Positions 22,957 through 32,700 of a stretch of 64,000 nt of DNA are shown here, one piece after another; position 1 is the stretch's first letter, and each line of letters starts with the position of its first letter. The notes below the pieces were generated by a model. The model was not told where the DNA came from, ran no database searches, and was given only the letters and a program-made list of their open reading frames with translations. The stretch lies in assembly GCF_023898315.1 (NCBI RefSeq), contig NC_064623.1, forward strand, positions 16,753,140 to 16,817,139, in the 5' to 3' direction. The translations under genes were made by a program, and so were the position numbers. The stretch comes from Schistocerca nitens (taxonomy: Eukaryota > Arthropoda > Insecta > Orthoptera > Acrididae).

Positions 22957-23947
22957 GAACAGAGAGCGTCCAACCGTGGCCAAATTTTTGTCAGGATGAA
23001 ATACCTTTACCCACACAAAGAACAGAGAAGGCTAGACAGGCAACAAGAAGTCTAAAGAATAATAAAGCTCCAGGCACAGATGATGAAGGATGGAGGTATC
23101 TGACAAGACATATGCAACAACTGATAGCTGAAATATGGGAAAAAGGAAGTGAAGCCAGACCAGTGCAATTTGGCCATTATTTGCCCGATTCACAAAAAGG
23201 CGGATAAAGAAAACTGTGAAAATTACCGCGCTATCGGTTTAGTCGTCGAATACAGAGTAAAAGCCAAAGTCATTGCTATCAGTCTTGCTCCACTTACAGA
23301 AGAAGTACTTGGAGACTACCAGTGAGGGTTTCAATGGGGCAGACAACTGACCACATATTCACTATAAGGCAAATAATGGAAATGTGTTTGTATATAACGT
23401 GGATGAACATCAGCTTTTTGTAGACTTCAAACAGGCCTATGATAGTGTTAAAAGAAAAATGCTCTATCAGATCCTAATGGAGATTGAATTCCCATAGAAA
23501 CTAGTCAGATTGGTACGAATGACCCTCACCAGTACAAAATACCAAGTAAAAGTAGAAGGAAAATTCTCTAAAGAATTTTATGTCAGCCAAGGGTTACAAC
23601 AAGGTGAAGTACGAGGGCTGTTCAATAAAGAATGATTATAATTTTTTGTGGTCATAATTTCTCGCGCTAAAATTTAATCTTGTGATATCCTGTTAGCTTA
23701 ATGTGCAACAAACACGCCATAGTAGTTTCATTGTTGGGGCTCCTGGTTCCCGCCTGTGAGAGGCAGGCAAGGTCAGACATGTTCAGTATCGCCTACCGCT
23801 GCAATGGAGGTAACACGCGAGGAACAACATGCGGCTTTGAATTTCTGCTTTCAGCTCAACACATCTTCAGCTTAGGCCTATACAATGTTACAGGAGGCCT
23901 ATAGAGAGTCTGTTCTTCCCTCGAGCAGAGATTGAAGATAGTTTAAA

Positions 23948-25099
23948 ATGTTCAAAGTGAGGAGACGATCAGTTTCAAAGGAAGGTAAACCCGGTGCTCC
24001 AGTTACTGCCCTTACGGAAGAAAACATCAACACTGCTGCTGTCATTGTGAGAGAGGATCGACGAATTACCTTCAGATCACTTTCTGAAATACTGAACATT
24101 TCATTGCGTGCCACCCACACGTTGGTGGCAGAAAAATTACACATGACGCGTGTTTGTGCGTGATGGGTTCCAAGACTGTTGATTCCCGAACAAGAGGAAA
24201 TTTGCGTGAAGGTCTGCATGCAGTTAAATTTGATGTTAGAGGAAGATCAGGAGTTTCTTTCAAATGTAATCATTGCTGATGAAACTTCGTTACATCATTT
24301 TGATCGTGAGAACAAACAGCAAAGCTCAGTGTAAAAATGTCCGCCCCCGGTAGCTGAGTGGTCAGCGCTACAGAATGTCAATCCTAAGGGCCCGCGTCCG
24401 ATTCCCGGCTGGGCCGGAGATTTTTCTCCGCTCAGGAACTGGGTGTTGTGTTGTCCTAATCATCATCATTTCATCCCCATCGACGTGCAAGTCGCCGAAG
24501 TGGCGTCAAATCTAAAGGCTTGCACCAGGCGAACGGTCTACCCGACGGGAGGCCCTAGTCGCACATTAGATTTGTGTGGAGATCTCCTTCATCACCAACC
24601 CCCCAAAAAGCAAAAGTGGTTACTTCTGCTGGGAAAGTTATGGTCATCTCATTGTTTGATATTCATGGAATGGTTTATCAGCATGTTGTACCTGCACGCA
24701 CATCAGTAACTGGACAATACTACAGGGATGTTCTGAAAACATTGCAACTGCATATCAGGCGCAAAAAGACGACATTTTCGTGAAGCAGGCTGGATGCTGT
24801 ACCACGATAATGCGCGGCCGCATATTGCCAATGTTGTTGCTGAATATCTTGCAAAAATCATGGTGAAGTGCATCCCTCACCCTCCCTATAGTCCACATTT
24901 ACTCCCATGTGGCTTTCTATTCCCTAACATGAAGAAACGCCTTCGTGGGAGTCATTATCAATCATCAGAAGCCGTGGTGGAGGCTGCGGAGGCGATCTTG
25001 AAGGACCCCTCAAAAAATGGTTTCCAGCGCTGGGACAAGTGCATCGCATTGATGGGAGACTACTTTGAGAAGGACCATCAAAATTATGAGGATGAGTAA
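23948..25099 (+). pseudogene. Mariner transposase with lost catalytic residues
   Basis: The N-terminal part is open from 23948 (KVRRRSVSKEGKPGAPVTAL, then REDRRITFRSLSEILNIS, a helix-turn-helix). The central part near 24255-24320 keeps SNVIIADETSLHHFDRE, including the first catalytic aspartate region. A SINE then interrupts. The C-terminal part reads MLYHDNARPHIANVV with the second aspartate. In the third motif YSPHLLPCGF replaces the expected YSPDLAPCDF, so the conserved aspartates there are lost. I count 34 residues from the second aspartate to the glycine that replaces the third. The protein ends near 25099. It is inactive. Confidence 0.88.
24343..24573 (+). repeat. tRNA-derived SINE (family B) inside the mariner gene
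   Basis: Plus-strand copy of the family seen at 17648-17894: tRNA-like head GGTAGCTGAGTGGTCAGCGC, B-box-like CGTCCGATTCCCGGC, then GATTTTTCTCCGCTCAGG and CCCATCGACGTGCAAG. Flanks GTGTAAAAATGTCC (24329-24342) and GTGTGGAGATCTCC (24574-24587) are a diverged 14-bp duplication. Removing one flank restores the transposase frame SVWK/C..SPT. Confidence 0.92.
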
Positions 25100-26025
25100 A
25101 GGTATGTTGCCAAAAAAGATTATGATCATTCTTTACTGGACAGCCCTCGTATTATCCACAGTGCTCTTCAACATAGTGCTGGAGAGAGTGATAGGAAGGG
25201 CAGAGATTGATAAGCCACGTGGCACTCTGTTTAACAGTATGAACCAAAATCTGGCATACGACGGTGATGTGTGTATGCTGTCTAGAAGACTGAAAGAATT
25301 GGGAGAAGGATTTGGCAGACTAGGAAAGAGGCACAGCAGTTGGGACTCCGAGAAAATAACACCAAAACACAGTATATCTCAGCTTCCAGGAAAAATACTC
25401 TTGTTAAAGAGAAATATATTGTAACTGGGTGGAGGCAGTTACGAGAAATCCGAGAATTTCCAATACCTGGGAATGCTGGTTACGTAGGATAACAGTACAA
25501 GAGAAGAAATAAAAGCATGTATTGCTGCGAGAAATAGAGCTTACTGGGCCCTGATTAAGGTCTTTCAGTCAAGCAGCACGAGCAGAAAATCCTAGGCGAC
25601 AGTCATAAGGCCGGTGGAAATGTGTGGCTCAGAAACACGGACAGTGAAAGTAGCAGAAGATTTCTTGACAAGAGAGGAGAGGAAAATATTAAGAAACATT
25701 TTTGCAGCTGTGAGTCGGGACAATGAAGAATACGGAGAAACGAGGAATTGGAAGAGCTGTACAGTAATGCTTACTTACTGAAATCAGGTGTAACAGACTG
25801 AGATGGATGGGCCATGTAGAGCGAATGCGTGAGGATATATCTGTCAAGGTGGTCTACAGAGGAAACCCACGTGGCAGAAGGATGGCTAGAGGACGCGGAA
25901 AACGATCTGAGAAAGATGGGAGCAAGAAGAGGGAGGAAACGAGAAGAAGATCGGCAAGACAGAGCTGTGATTGTCAGGGGCCAGAGGCCCTACACGGGCT
26001 GTAGCGCCAAGGAGTAAGAATGTCA

Positions 26026-26589
26026 CATTAATTCTACGATTTGCACTTACTTTATATAAAATTATTAATGGAATCATACATAAAATGTCAAATTAATTCC
26101 ATAGCGCTTTTTTTAGAATAAATAATCGTAAATTAGTAAATTCTAAATTACCTAAATGTGTTAACTATAAACCTCCGACCGCCACCCCTTTTTTTGCTCA
26201 GAGGTTACAGTTAGTGTTAAGTGTATTATATGCGTCCCAAAATACTCTTCTTCTTCTAAAGCGGCCCAGGTAAGCTATAAGGTTGACATCCCTGGCCAAG
26301 ACCGAGGAAAGCTCGACAAGTGCGGCGAAATGCGACGATAATGCTCACGGTGTTTTTCGATTTTTGACCCAAGGTAGAACGATCGATAATGAGTTTTTTT
26401 GTTACTTTTTTTACAAGATCGACGCTGTTTGCTTGATGCAATCATAAAAAAAAATGGGATTTGTGGCGAAAGACTGCTTACATTTCGATGCTTCTTCGCA
26501 AATTTTCGTCCAAAACCAATACTGTAACGATACCACAGCGTCCATAGTGGCTAGACGCAGTCTCATGCGACTCTTTTCTATCCTCAGAA
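26026..26589. other. Unassigned AT-rich sequence
   Basis: No supported gene or named repeat. It separates the LINE 3' end from a mariner fragment. Confidence 0.45.
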
Positions 26590-26780
26590 ATTAACAGAAC
26601 CTTAAGAGCCGTCGTTTTGCAAGCTTAGACGAGATTAAAACGCATGCCTGAGAGAACTAAAAGCTGTCCCAAGGACAGAGTTCCAGAAGTGTTTCGGGAG
26701 TTGAAACATATACGGTAGTATCTAATGAGAACTGTTTTGAAGGGGATAACATTGATGTGTACGAATGAATATTTGAGTTT
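26590..26780 (+). pseudogene. C-terminal fragment of a mariner-like transposase
   Basis: Broken frames give LKSRRFASLDEIKTHA (about 26600), then a KSCPKDRVPEVFRE-like piece in another frame, and SNENCFEGDNIDV (about 26725). In mariner transposases this order is RRF.T..EI, then a lysine/proline helix, and finally G.YFEGD near the C-terminus. No inverted ends are seen. It is an orphan fragment with at least two frame changes. Confidence 0.7.
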
Positions 26781-26879
26781 CAACGGCGTGAGGAGATGAG
26801 AATCGTTGTCCAGGGTTTCTCCTCTGGGATGACTGAACAAAATAAGATCGTTAGCGATAAACCAGATGAAGCTGTCATC

Positions 26880-28396
26880 CCCGCGAACGCTGCTTCGAAC
26901 ATCACAGAGCTTTTCTAGATGAGGTGGTGCACCCCTGCCTTCCTCTGACTTCTGAACTGACTTATCCAGCCAGTTATAGGGGAATAAACAATTCGACGTA
27001 GATCCTGAATCACCGCAAGTCTCTCGAGGAACAGAAGGTTCCAAATGATTGGAAAAGAGCACAGATAGTTCCAGTTTTCAAGAAGGGTCGTCGAGCAGAT
27101 GCGCAAAACTATCGATCTGTTGTAGAATTTTAGAACATGTATTTTGCTCGCGTATCATGTCATTTCTGGAAACCCAGAATCTACGCTGTAGGAATCAACA
27201 TGGATTCCGGAAACAGCGAACGTGTGAGACCCAACTAGCTTTATTTGTTCATGAGACCCAGAAATTATTAGATACAGGCTCCCAGGTAGATACCATTTTC
27301 CTTGACTTCCGGAAGGCGTTCGATACAGTTCCGCACTGTCGCCTGATAAAGTAAGAGCCCACGGAATATCAGACCTGCTGTGTGGCTGGATTGAAGAGTT
27401 TTTAGCAAACAGAACACAGCATGTTGTTCTCAATGGAGAGACGTCTACAGACGTTAAAGTAACCTCTGGCGTGCCACAGGGGAGTGTTATGGGACCATTG
27501 CTTTTCACAATATATATAAATGACCTAGTAGATAATGTCGGAAGTTCCATGCGGCTTTTCGCGGATGATGCTGTAGCATACAGAGAAGTTGCAGCATTAG
27601 AAAATGGCAGCGAAATGCAGGAAGATCTGCAGCGGATAGGCACTTGGTGCAGGGAGTGGCAATTGACCCTTGACATAGACAAATGTAATGTATTGCGAGT
27701 ACATAGAAAGAAGGATCCTTTATTGTATGATTATATGATAGCGGAACAAACACTGGTAGCCGTTACTTCTGTAAAATATCTGGGAGTATGCGTACGGAAC
27801 GATTTGAAGTGAAATGATCATATAAAATTAATTGTTGGTAAGGTGGTTACCAGGTTGAGATTCATTGGGAGAAAACGGAGTCCATCAACAAAGGAGGTGG
27901 CTTACAAAACACTCGCTCGACCTATACTTGAGTATTGCTCATCAGTGTGTGATCCGTACCAGGTCGGGTTGACAGATGAGAGAGAGAAGATCCAAAGAGC
28001 GGCGCGTTTCGTCACAGGGTTATTTGGTAAGTGTGGTAGCGTTACGGAGATGTTTAGCAAACTCTAGTGGCAGACTCTGCAAGAGAGGCGAACTCGAGTG
28101 GCAGACTCTGCAAGAGAGGCGCTCTGCATCGCGGTGTAGCTTGGTCCAGGTTTCGAGAGGGTGCGTTTCTGGACGAGGTATCGAATGTATTGCTTCCCCC
28201 TACTTATACCTCCCGAGGAGATCACGAATGTAAAATTAGAGAGATTCGAGCGCGCACGGAGGCTTTCCGACAGTCGTTCTTCCCGCGAACCATACGCGAC
28301 TGGAACAGGAAAGGGAGGTAATGACAGTGGCACGTAAAGTGCCCTCCGCCACACACCGTTGGGTGACTTGCGGAGTATAAATGTAGATGTGGATGT
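26880..28396 (+). mobile_element. CR1/jockey-like LINE, 5' truncated, relatively young
   Basis: Reverse transcriptase blocks in order: SLEEQKVPNDWKRAQIV (27020), NQHGFRKQRTCETQLALFVH (27198), FLDFRKAFDTVPH (27300), SGVPQGSVMGPLLFTIYIND (27466), MRLFADDAVAYRE (27550, the active-site FADD), WCREWQLTLDIDKCNVLRV and VKYLGVCVR (27773). The C-terminal part is EILEYCSSVCDPYQ-like at 27925. There is one frame change near 27350, a TGA at about 27810 where relatives have tryptophan, and few other stops, so it is much less decayed than the LINE at 22490. It ends GGAGTATAAATGTAGATG. The same 3' end is found at 1-315. Confidence 0.9.
28062..28123. repeat. 31-bp tandem duplication in the LINE 3' region
   Basis: GTGGCAGACTCTGCAAGAGA occurs twice at 31-bp spacing (units 28062-28092 and 28093-28123). 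It sits in the C-terminal coding part of the LINE. Confidence 0.92.
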
Positions 28397-28469
28397 ATAG
28401 CTTGGCATCTTTCAAATTAACAACACTGCGAGAGGGGAAAGAAGTGGTAAGAGATGTAAAAATCTTAGG

Positions 28470-28556
28470 ACTGACCGGAGATCGAACTCGAGGCTTTTGG
28501 ATCCATAGTCTAGCACTTTCACACTGAGCATCCAAGCCACACGAAAGACCGTAATG
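28470..28556 (-). repeat. tRNA-like SINE head, degenerate
   Basis: On the minus strand it reads TGGCTTGGATGCTCAGTGTG with GAGTTCGATCTCCGG downstream, resembling a polymerase III A box and B box at tRNA spacing. It follows the LINE tail and is probably part of a SINE whose body I cannot place. It is not a functional tRNA. Confidence 0.55.
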
Positions 28557-28988
28557 CGTTGATTCGCTGTATTTCCTCCTTAAACCATCATTTCCTGACA
28601 GACCGCTGGCACCGCCACGATGCAGAATGATCCAACGTTTCCTGCTGTTTTTCCTGATTTCGTCAGTTTTGTCTTTTACATACAGTATCATTTTTTACAC
28701 TGTTCTTGGCCTTTTATCTGTAGAGACTTTTGGAAATGTTTCATGGGACTTCAAAATTACGCTGTACACGTGTTGATTACCTTAGCTGTGACTATACCTA
28801 CAGACATATTCGTTTATTTTCATATCTATCTTTTGCCAGTAACACTAGGACAGAAGACCTGTCAATGTATTGCTCTGTTTGAAGTGCTAACAAAATTAGA
28901 GTGCTGGTGTAGCAGTGTGGTACATAGTCTGTCCCTTCGTCTCCCGTATCCAGGTGATCTCCTCCTCCAAGGTCCGTGAATTAAGAGA
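28557..28988. other. Unassigned sequence
   Basis: An open frame of 119 codons at 28620-28979 has no domain, and its composition is ordinary. A G-run (28989-29008) follows. Confidence 0.4.
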
Positions 28989-29014
28989 GGAGGGGGGGGG
29001 GGGGGGGGAGGGAG

Positions 29015-30284
29015 GCGGAGGGTCCAAAAATAACAAAGAATGACAGAAATTTCATAATACTAATTTATTTTTGAATATAATACCCGTGTATACTAATACA
29101 CTTTGCGAGCAAGCTCAGATAACTGCTACAAACAGTTCAAATAAAAGGTCTTCGATTTCGACTCCAATGAAGCGTTCACAGCATCGTCATTGTCAACTCA
29201 TCGTCCTCTGAGGTCTGTTTTAGGTTTGGGAAAATACAAAAGTCTGATGGAGCCAAATATGGAGAATATGGCGGATGACGTAACAATTCGAGCCTGCAGC
29301 CACGCAGAGGTTCGTGCTGCGAGGGCTTTGGGTTTTGTGCGCCCGTGCGTTGTCCTGATGCAAGAGAACACGGCGCGCCAATATTCCGCGCCTTATTTCC
29401 CTCTCTCTTCTCTCAAACGGTGCAGGAGGGTGCAATAGTATCATGCATTGACAGTTACGCCGTTTTGCAAGTAATCCACCGTAGTTACCTCTTCTGCGCC
29501 CTAGAAGACCGATCCCGTCACCTTACCGGCTGATTTTTGCACCCGTATTTTTCTTTTGGGCGGTAGTGGATGAAGTATGTTTCCATTGTTATGACTTGTT
29601 TCGTTTAAGGATCAAAGTGGTGAACCCACATTTTGCCCATTGTCACACACCTTGCAAGAAAGCCGTCTTCATCCGCTTCAAATTGGCGGACGATTTCTTC
29701 ACAACACTGCACACGCTCCCATCTCCGATCTGGATTCAAGTCTTTCGAGGTCCACCGAGATGAAACTTTCCGCATTCCCAAAATATCCACAACAATGTCA
29801 TGAGCACGCCCATGGGAGTTTCCAATGTTGTTTCAATATGCTGCGCCGTTGTTCGATGATTCTGCAAAATCGCATCGTGAATTGCAGCCACTGTTTCATC
29901 AGCGGCAACGGTGACATGCCTACTGCTCGTTGGAGCATCTTCCACTCTCGTTCTTCCACATTTGCAGTCGGACGCCCAGTTTTTTCACTGTTGCATAATA
30001 CGGAGCACTATCCTTAAGTGTATTCCGCATGTCCTCCGCAATTTTCTTGGGCGCCATTCCCTTCAAATGGAGATATTCAATCACAGCACGGTTCTTGATT
30101 CTCCCAATATTCGCCATTTTGCTTACACTACGATATACAACGCCTCCTGGCGGCAAAACTAGCTGGAGTCACGAAATTTGACTTGCACACCCACAAAGAG
30201 CCAACATAAAGGTGGGAGGTGGTGGTGGTTGTACAAGACATTACGGTAACTATCTCGGGCTAGAAACTTTTCGACCGCCCTTCG
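29015..30284 (-). mobile_element. Mariner-like element, minus strand
   Basis: The right end reads, inverted, CGAAGGGCGGTCGAAAAGTT and is next to TA (30285-30286). The left end is poor: GGAGGGTCCAAAAATAAC near 29015, so that boundary is approximate. A minus-strand transposase relic fills the body. A G-run directly to the left may have replaced the first bases of that end. Confidence 0.8.
29214..30130 (-). pseudogene. Mariner-like transposase relic
   Basis: From the N-terminus at about 30117 it reads MANIGRIKNRAVIEYLHLKG, then MAPKKIAEDMRNTL, a helix-turn-helix typical of a mariner group. Near 29790-29610: ILGMRKVSSRWTSKDLNPD, FLARCVTMGKMWVHHFDP (the first catalytic region, where relatives have DETW). 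Near 29390-29350: ARRVLLHQDNARAHKT with the second aspartate. The third catalytic motif is not visible in frame. Several shifts and stops are present. Confidence 0.82.
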
Positions 30285-30286
30285 TA

Positions 30287-30942
30287 TTATTCTCCGTACG
30301 ACCATCGAATATCTGTGCTATCCTGCAGGGCAATGTGACACAGTTGATGAACTACTGGCCTTAATATTCTGAAGTGATGTTATTCAAATCCCATGCTAAA
30401 CAGGTTTTATGCAGCTTTCTTAAATCTCTGGGACGGTGTCTTCAGATGCGCCAGCTGATTTTACACATATCCTCGTTCGACACAGGCCTGTGCACAATCT
30501 GTGATGGTCCACCGCCAGCTTTACCTGAAACCCCAAACCCCTCTGCCCCTCCCCCTCTGTCTGTTTCATTTAATCCAAGCTGACAATCTCACTGCTTCGC
30601 TCATTCAATGTATACGTCTCACTAACAGCACATAGCAGGCTAATATGTACTTTGTGCAATGTACAAAATGGCAAACAAATTCTTTTATACCTCTCAGCAT
30701 TAACCATTCTTCGATCCTCTGACGTAGGCTGTTCCAGTGTTTAATGCATCGTTTAAGTGTACGGCGCCTGCTGTAGGCTGATGTTTAAAAGTATGAAATT
30801 CGTCCTAGTGAATGCTTAAAGATCCCAAATGAGAATATTTTATCTTTTGCTTTCATATAAAAAAACATAAAATTTGCTGTGCCTTGAGCATAAACGTTCC
30901 GGGTCAAAGAGTAATTATTGTGAGAGAATATGTTACATTGTA
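30287..30942. other. Unassigned sequence
   Basis: No supported gene. A C-rich stretch lies near 30525-30560. Confidence 0.4.
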
Positions 30943-31355
30943 GATTGTATTGTATTGAACTGGGGACCTAGAAACGGCGGAGAGGCTTCGTCCCCGCCGT
31001 AGCCCTCAGTGGCTCACAACCCCACAACAGGCTACAGCAGTCCACCCACCCCACGGCCGCCCCACACCGAACCCAGGGTTACTGTGCGGATTGACCCCAG
31101 TAGAAACCCCCCGTCTCACACCAGACGAGTGTAACCCCAATGTTTGCGCGGCAGAGTAATTATGGTGTACGCGTACGTGGAGAAAGTGTTTACGCAGCAG
31201 TCGCCAACTGAGGTGGAAGATGAAGAACCAGCCCGCAATTGCCAAGGCCTTAAAAACTATCCACCAACTGCCTGGCACACCACTAATCCAGCAGGCGGAT
31301 TCATGCCGGGGACCGGCACGCCTTCCCGCCAGGACAGTGGTGCGTTAGACCGCAT
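30943..31355. repeat. Dispersed repeat of unknown class
   Basis: The block begins GTATTGTATTGAACTGGGG and contains CCCGCCGTAGCCCTCAGTGG, CACACCGAACCCAGGGTTA and CACACCAGACGAGTGTAACC. It ends near GTGCGTTAGACCGCA. I recognise this text from memory as a high-copy repeat of orthopteran genomes. It has no coding support. The open frame at 31144-31476 is incidental. Confidence 0.7.
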
Positions 31356-32399
31356 AGATGGTTGCACATTAAAGATGTGTTATTACATTAAGTCTTATGA
31401 GCTCTATACTGCATTATCTGAGGTTTCTTCCGTGAGCACTAGTGAAGTTGCTACAACAAAAGTCATTTCTGAGTAATAAACAGAAGTTATTGTATCACGG
31501 AAGTGATCAAATGTGTCCAACTGTTATCTATCGCAGCAGTACTTATAGAAAGAATACAGTTGCAAATCAAAGAAAATTAAGTATGGTTCTCTTCAGTAAG
31601 CAATGCTGAGAAGGAAAGTTCATTACTTTAAAATATAGGCGATGCGGTCAAGAAAGGAGAGGTACAACATTGTGGCTATAAAAAGACGTAAGAATTTTCC
31701 TCACGCCAAAAAGCACAATCACTGGGCAAGAGCTTGGTAAGAGACTGTAAGAAACTTTAAAAACCATTAATGAATTATAAGGATTCCAAACTAGGCGAGA
31801 CCAATTGTAAGAATTTCTGTAGCATACGTCTGACTTTCTGAGGTCAGACACGTCGTCGTATCATTACCTATACTGATAATACAGTATAGAAACTGCCTCA
31901 TGGGACTTACTCATGGGCTACCCGCTAGGTCCACAGTTTGCACAAACCACTTTGCCACCCCCGCCTAAGAGAGTGAGGCAAGTAGCCCTATTCTGTATCA
32001 TCCATACCGTTCGGTTCTGTATGTTAGCCTCGGTAGTGACGTCATTTCCAGTTCAGTAGCTGAAATTGCTATTCTGTGCGCTACTGAGGCCTGTTACTGA
32101 TTGGTCCACCTGCTGATTTTTCATCTACTGTACCGAGAGATGGTGAGATGTTGGTAGGGCCATTCGTTGAGTTCGGTGTGCTTTGACTGCAGAGACAATT
32201 TGTTATTTTGGAAATACTGAGTGATTTTTAATTTTGGATGTGAGGACTATGTTCAAATGAAGAATCAGCAAGACACATCCAAGTGGAAAGGCAGTTCAGT
32301 TCATAAGTCTTATCATTCATGTATTTCAGCCGATAATCATGAAAGTGGACATGGTACTGTTAATGAAGGCTAGAGAGATGAAGGCAGAAAAGCAATTTG
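31356..32399. other. Unassigned sequence
   Basis: No supported gene. It leads into a possible HARBI1 fragment and could be its untranslated part. Confidence 0.35.
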
Positions 32400-32700
32400 A
32401 GGAAATGCAGCACTGTGCAATTTGCCAACATAATCTGCAGGATGAGGCAAACTCTTTTGAAATACCAGAAAGGAACTTTAAGGCAGGTACTCAATGAACA
32501 GGAAGGCGGTACATAATTTGGTTGAGGAACTGGGGCCATACAGGAGAGCCCTTCAAAGAGCTACAGCCATTCCTTTGCACCTGAAGATATATTTGTTTAG
32601 CAAGTCCTGAAATGACAATCAGTTGAACAGTCCGTATCAGTCATCAAATTTCTGACAGGTAGTAATTCAGAGGAAACCCAGACATACTGGTTGAAACCGA
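32400..32700 (+). pseudogene. Possible HARBI1-like (PIF/Harbinger) N-terminal fragment
   Basis: A frame near 32490-32600 reads SMNRKAVHNLVEELGPYRR, then ATAIPLHLKIYLF. PIF/Harbinger nucleases have an N-terminal segment of the type FR.S...V..L...L.P......R.......PV..QLL. The resemblance is moderate, and the DDE nuclease domain was not found downstream. It could be chance. Confidence 0.38.

Larger units (their letters stand above)
23612..25149 (+). mobile_element. Mariner element inserted in the LINE and carrying a SINE
   Basis: Inverted ends CGAGGGCTGTTCAATAAAG (left) and CGAGGGCTGTCCAGTAAAG (right, inverted) lie next to TA at 23610-23611 and 25150-25151. The length is 1,538 bp including a SINE of about 245 bp with its duplicated flank. 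It sits in the reverse transcriptase of the LINE, and the empty site is in frame. It carries a decayed plus-strand transposase. Confidence 0.93.
22490..26025 (+). mobile_element. RTE-like LINE split by a mariner element
   Basis: A non-LTR retrotransposon copying itself by target-primed reverse transcription. Parts in order: a basic linker before the reverse transcriptase (about 22580-22760, ERNETKRENDKQGNKS type), LKNNKAPGTDD (23055), the fingers/palm region with ENCENYRAIGLVV (about 23210) and VDFKQAYDSVKRKMLYQI (about 23420), GLQQGE (23592), a 1,538-bp mariner insertion, then VLSTVLFNIVLERVIGR (25150), the degraded active-site region, and the C-terminal RMGHVERMRED-type part (25800). Several stops and shifts are present. 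A poly-A expansion lies at 22931-22956. The 3' end near 26025 lacks a clean tail. Confidence 0.87.

Noticed and set aside
28620-28979. 119-codon plus-strand gene with hydrophobic segments
   Set aside because: No homologous pattern or splice signals; hydrophobic runs come from T-rich sequence.
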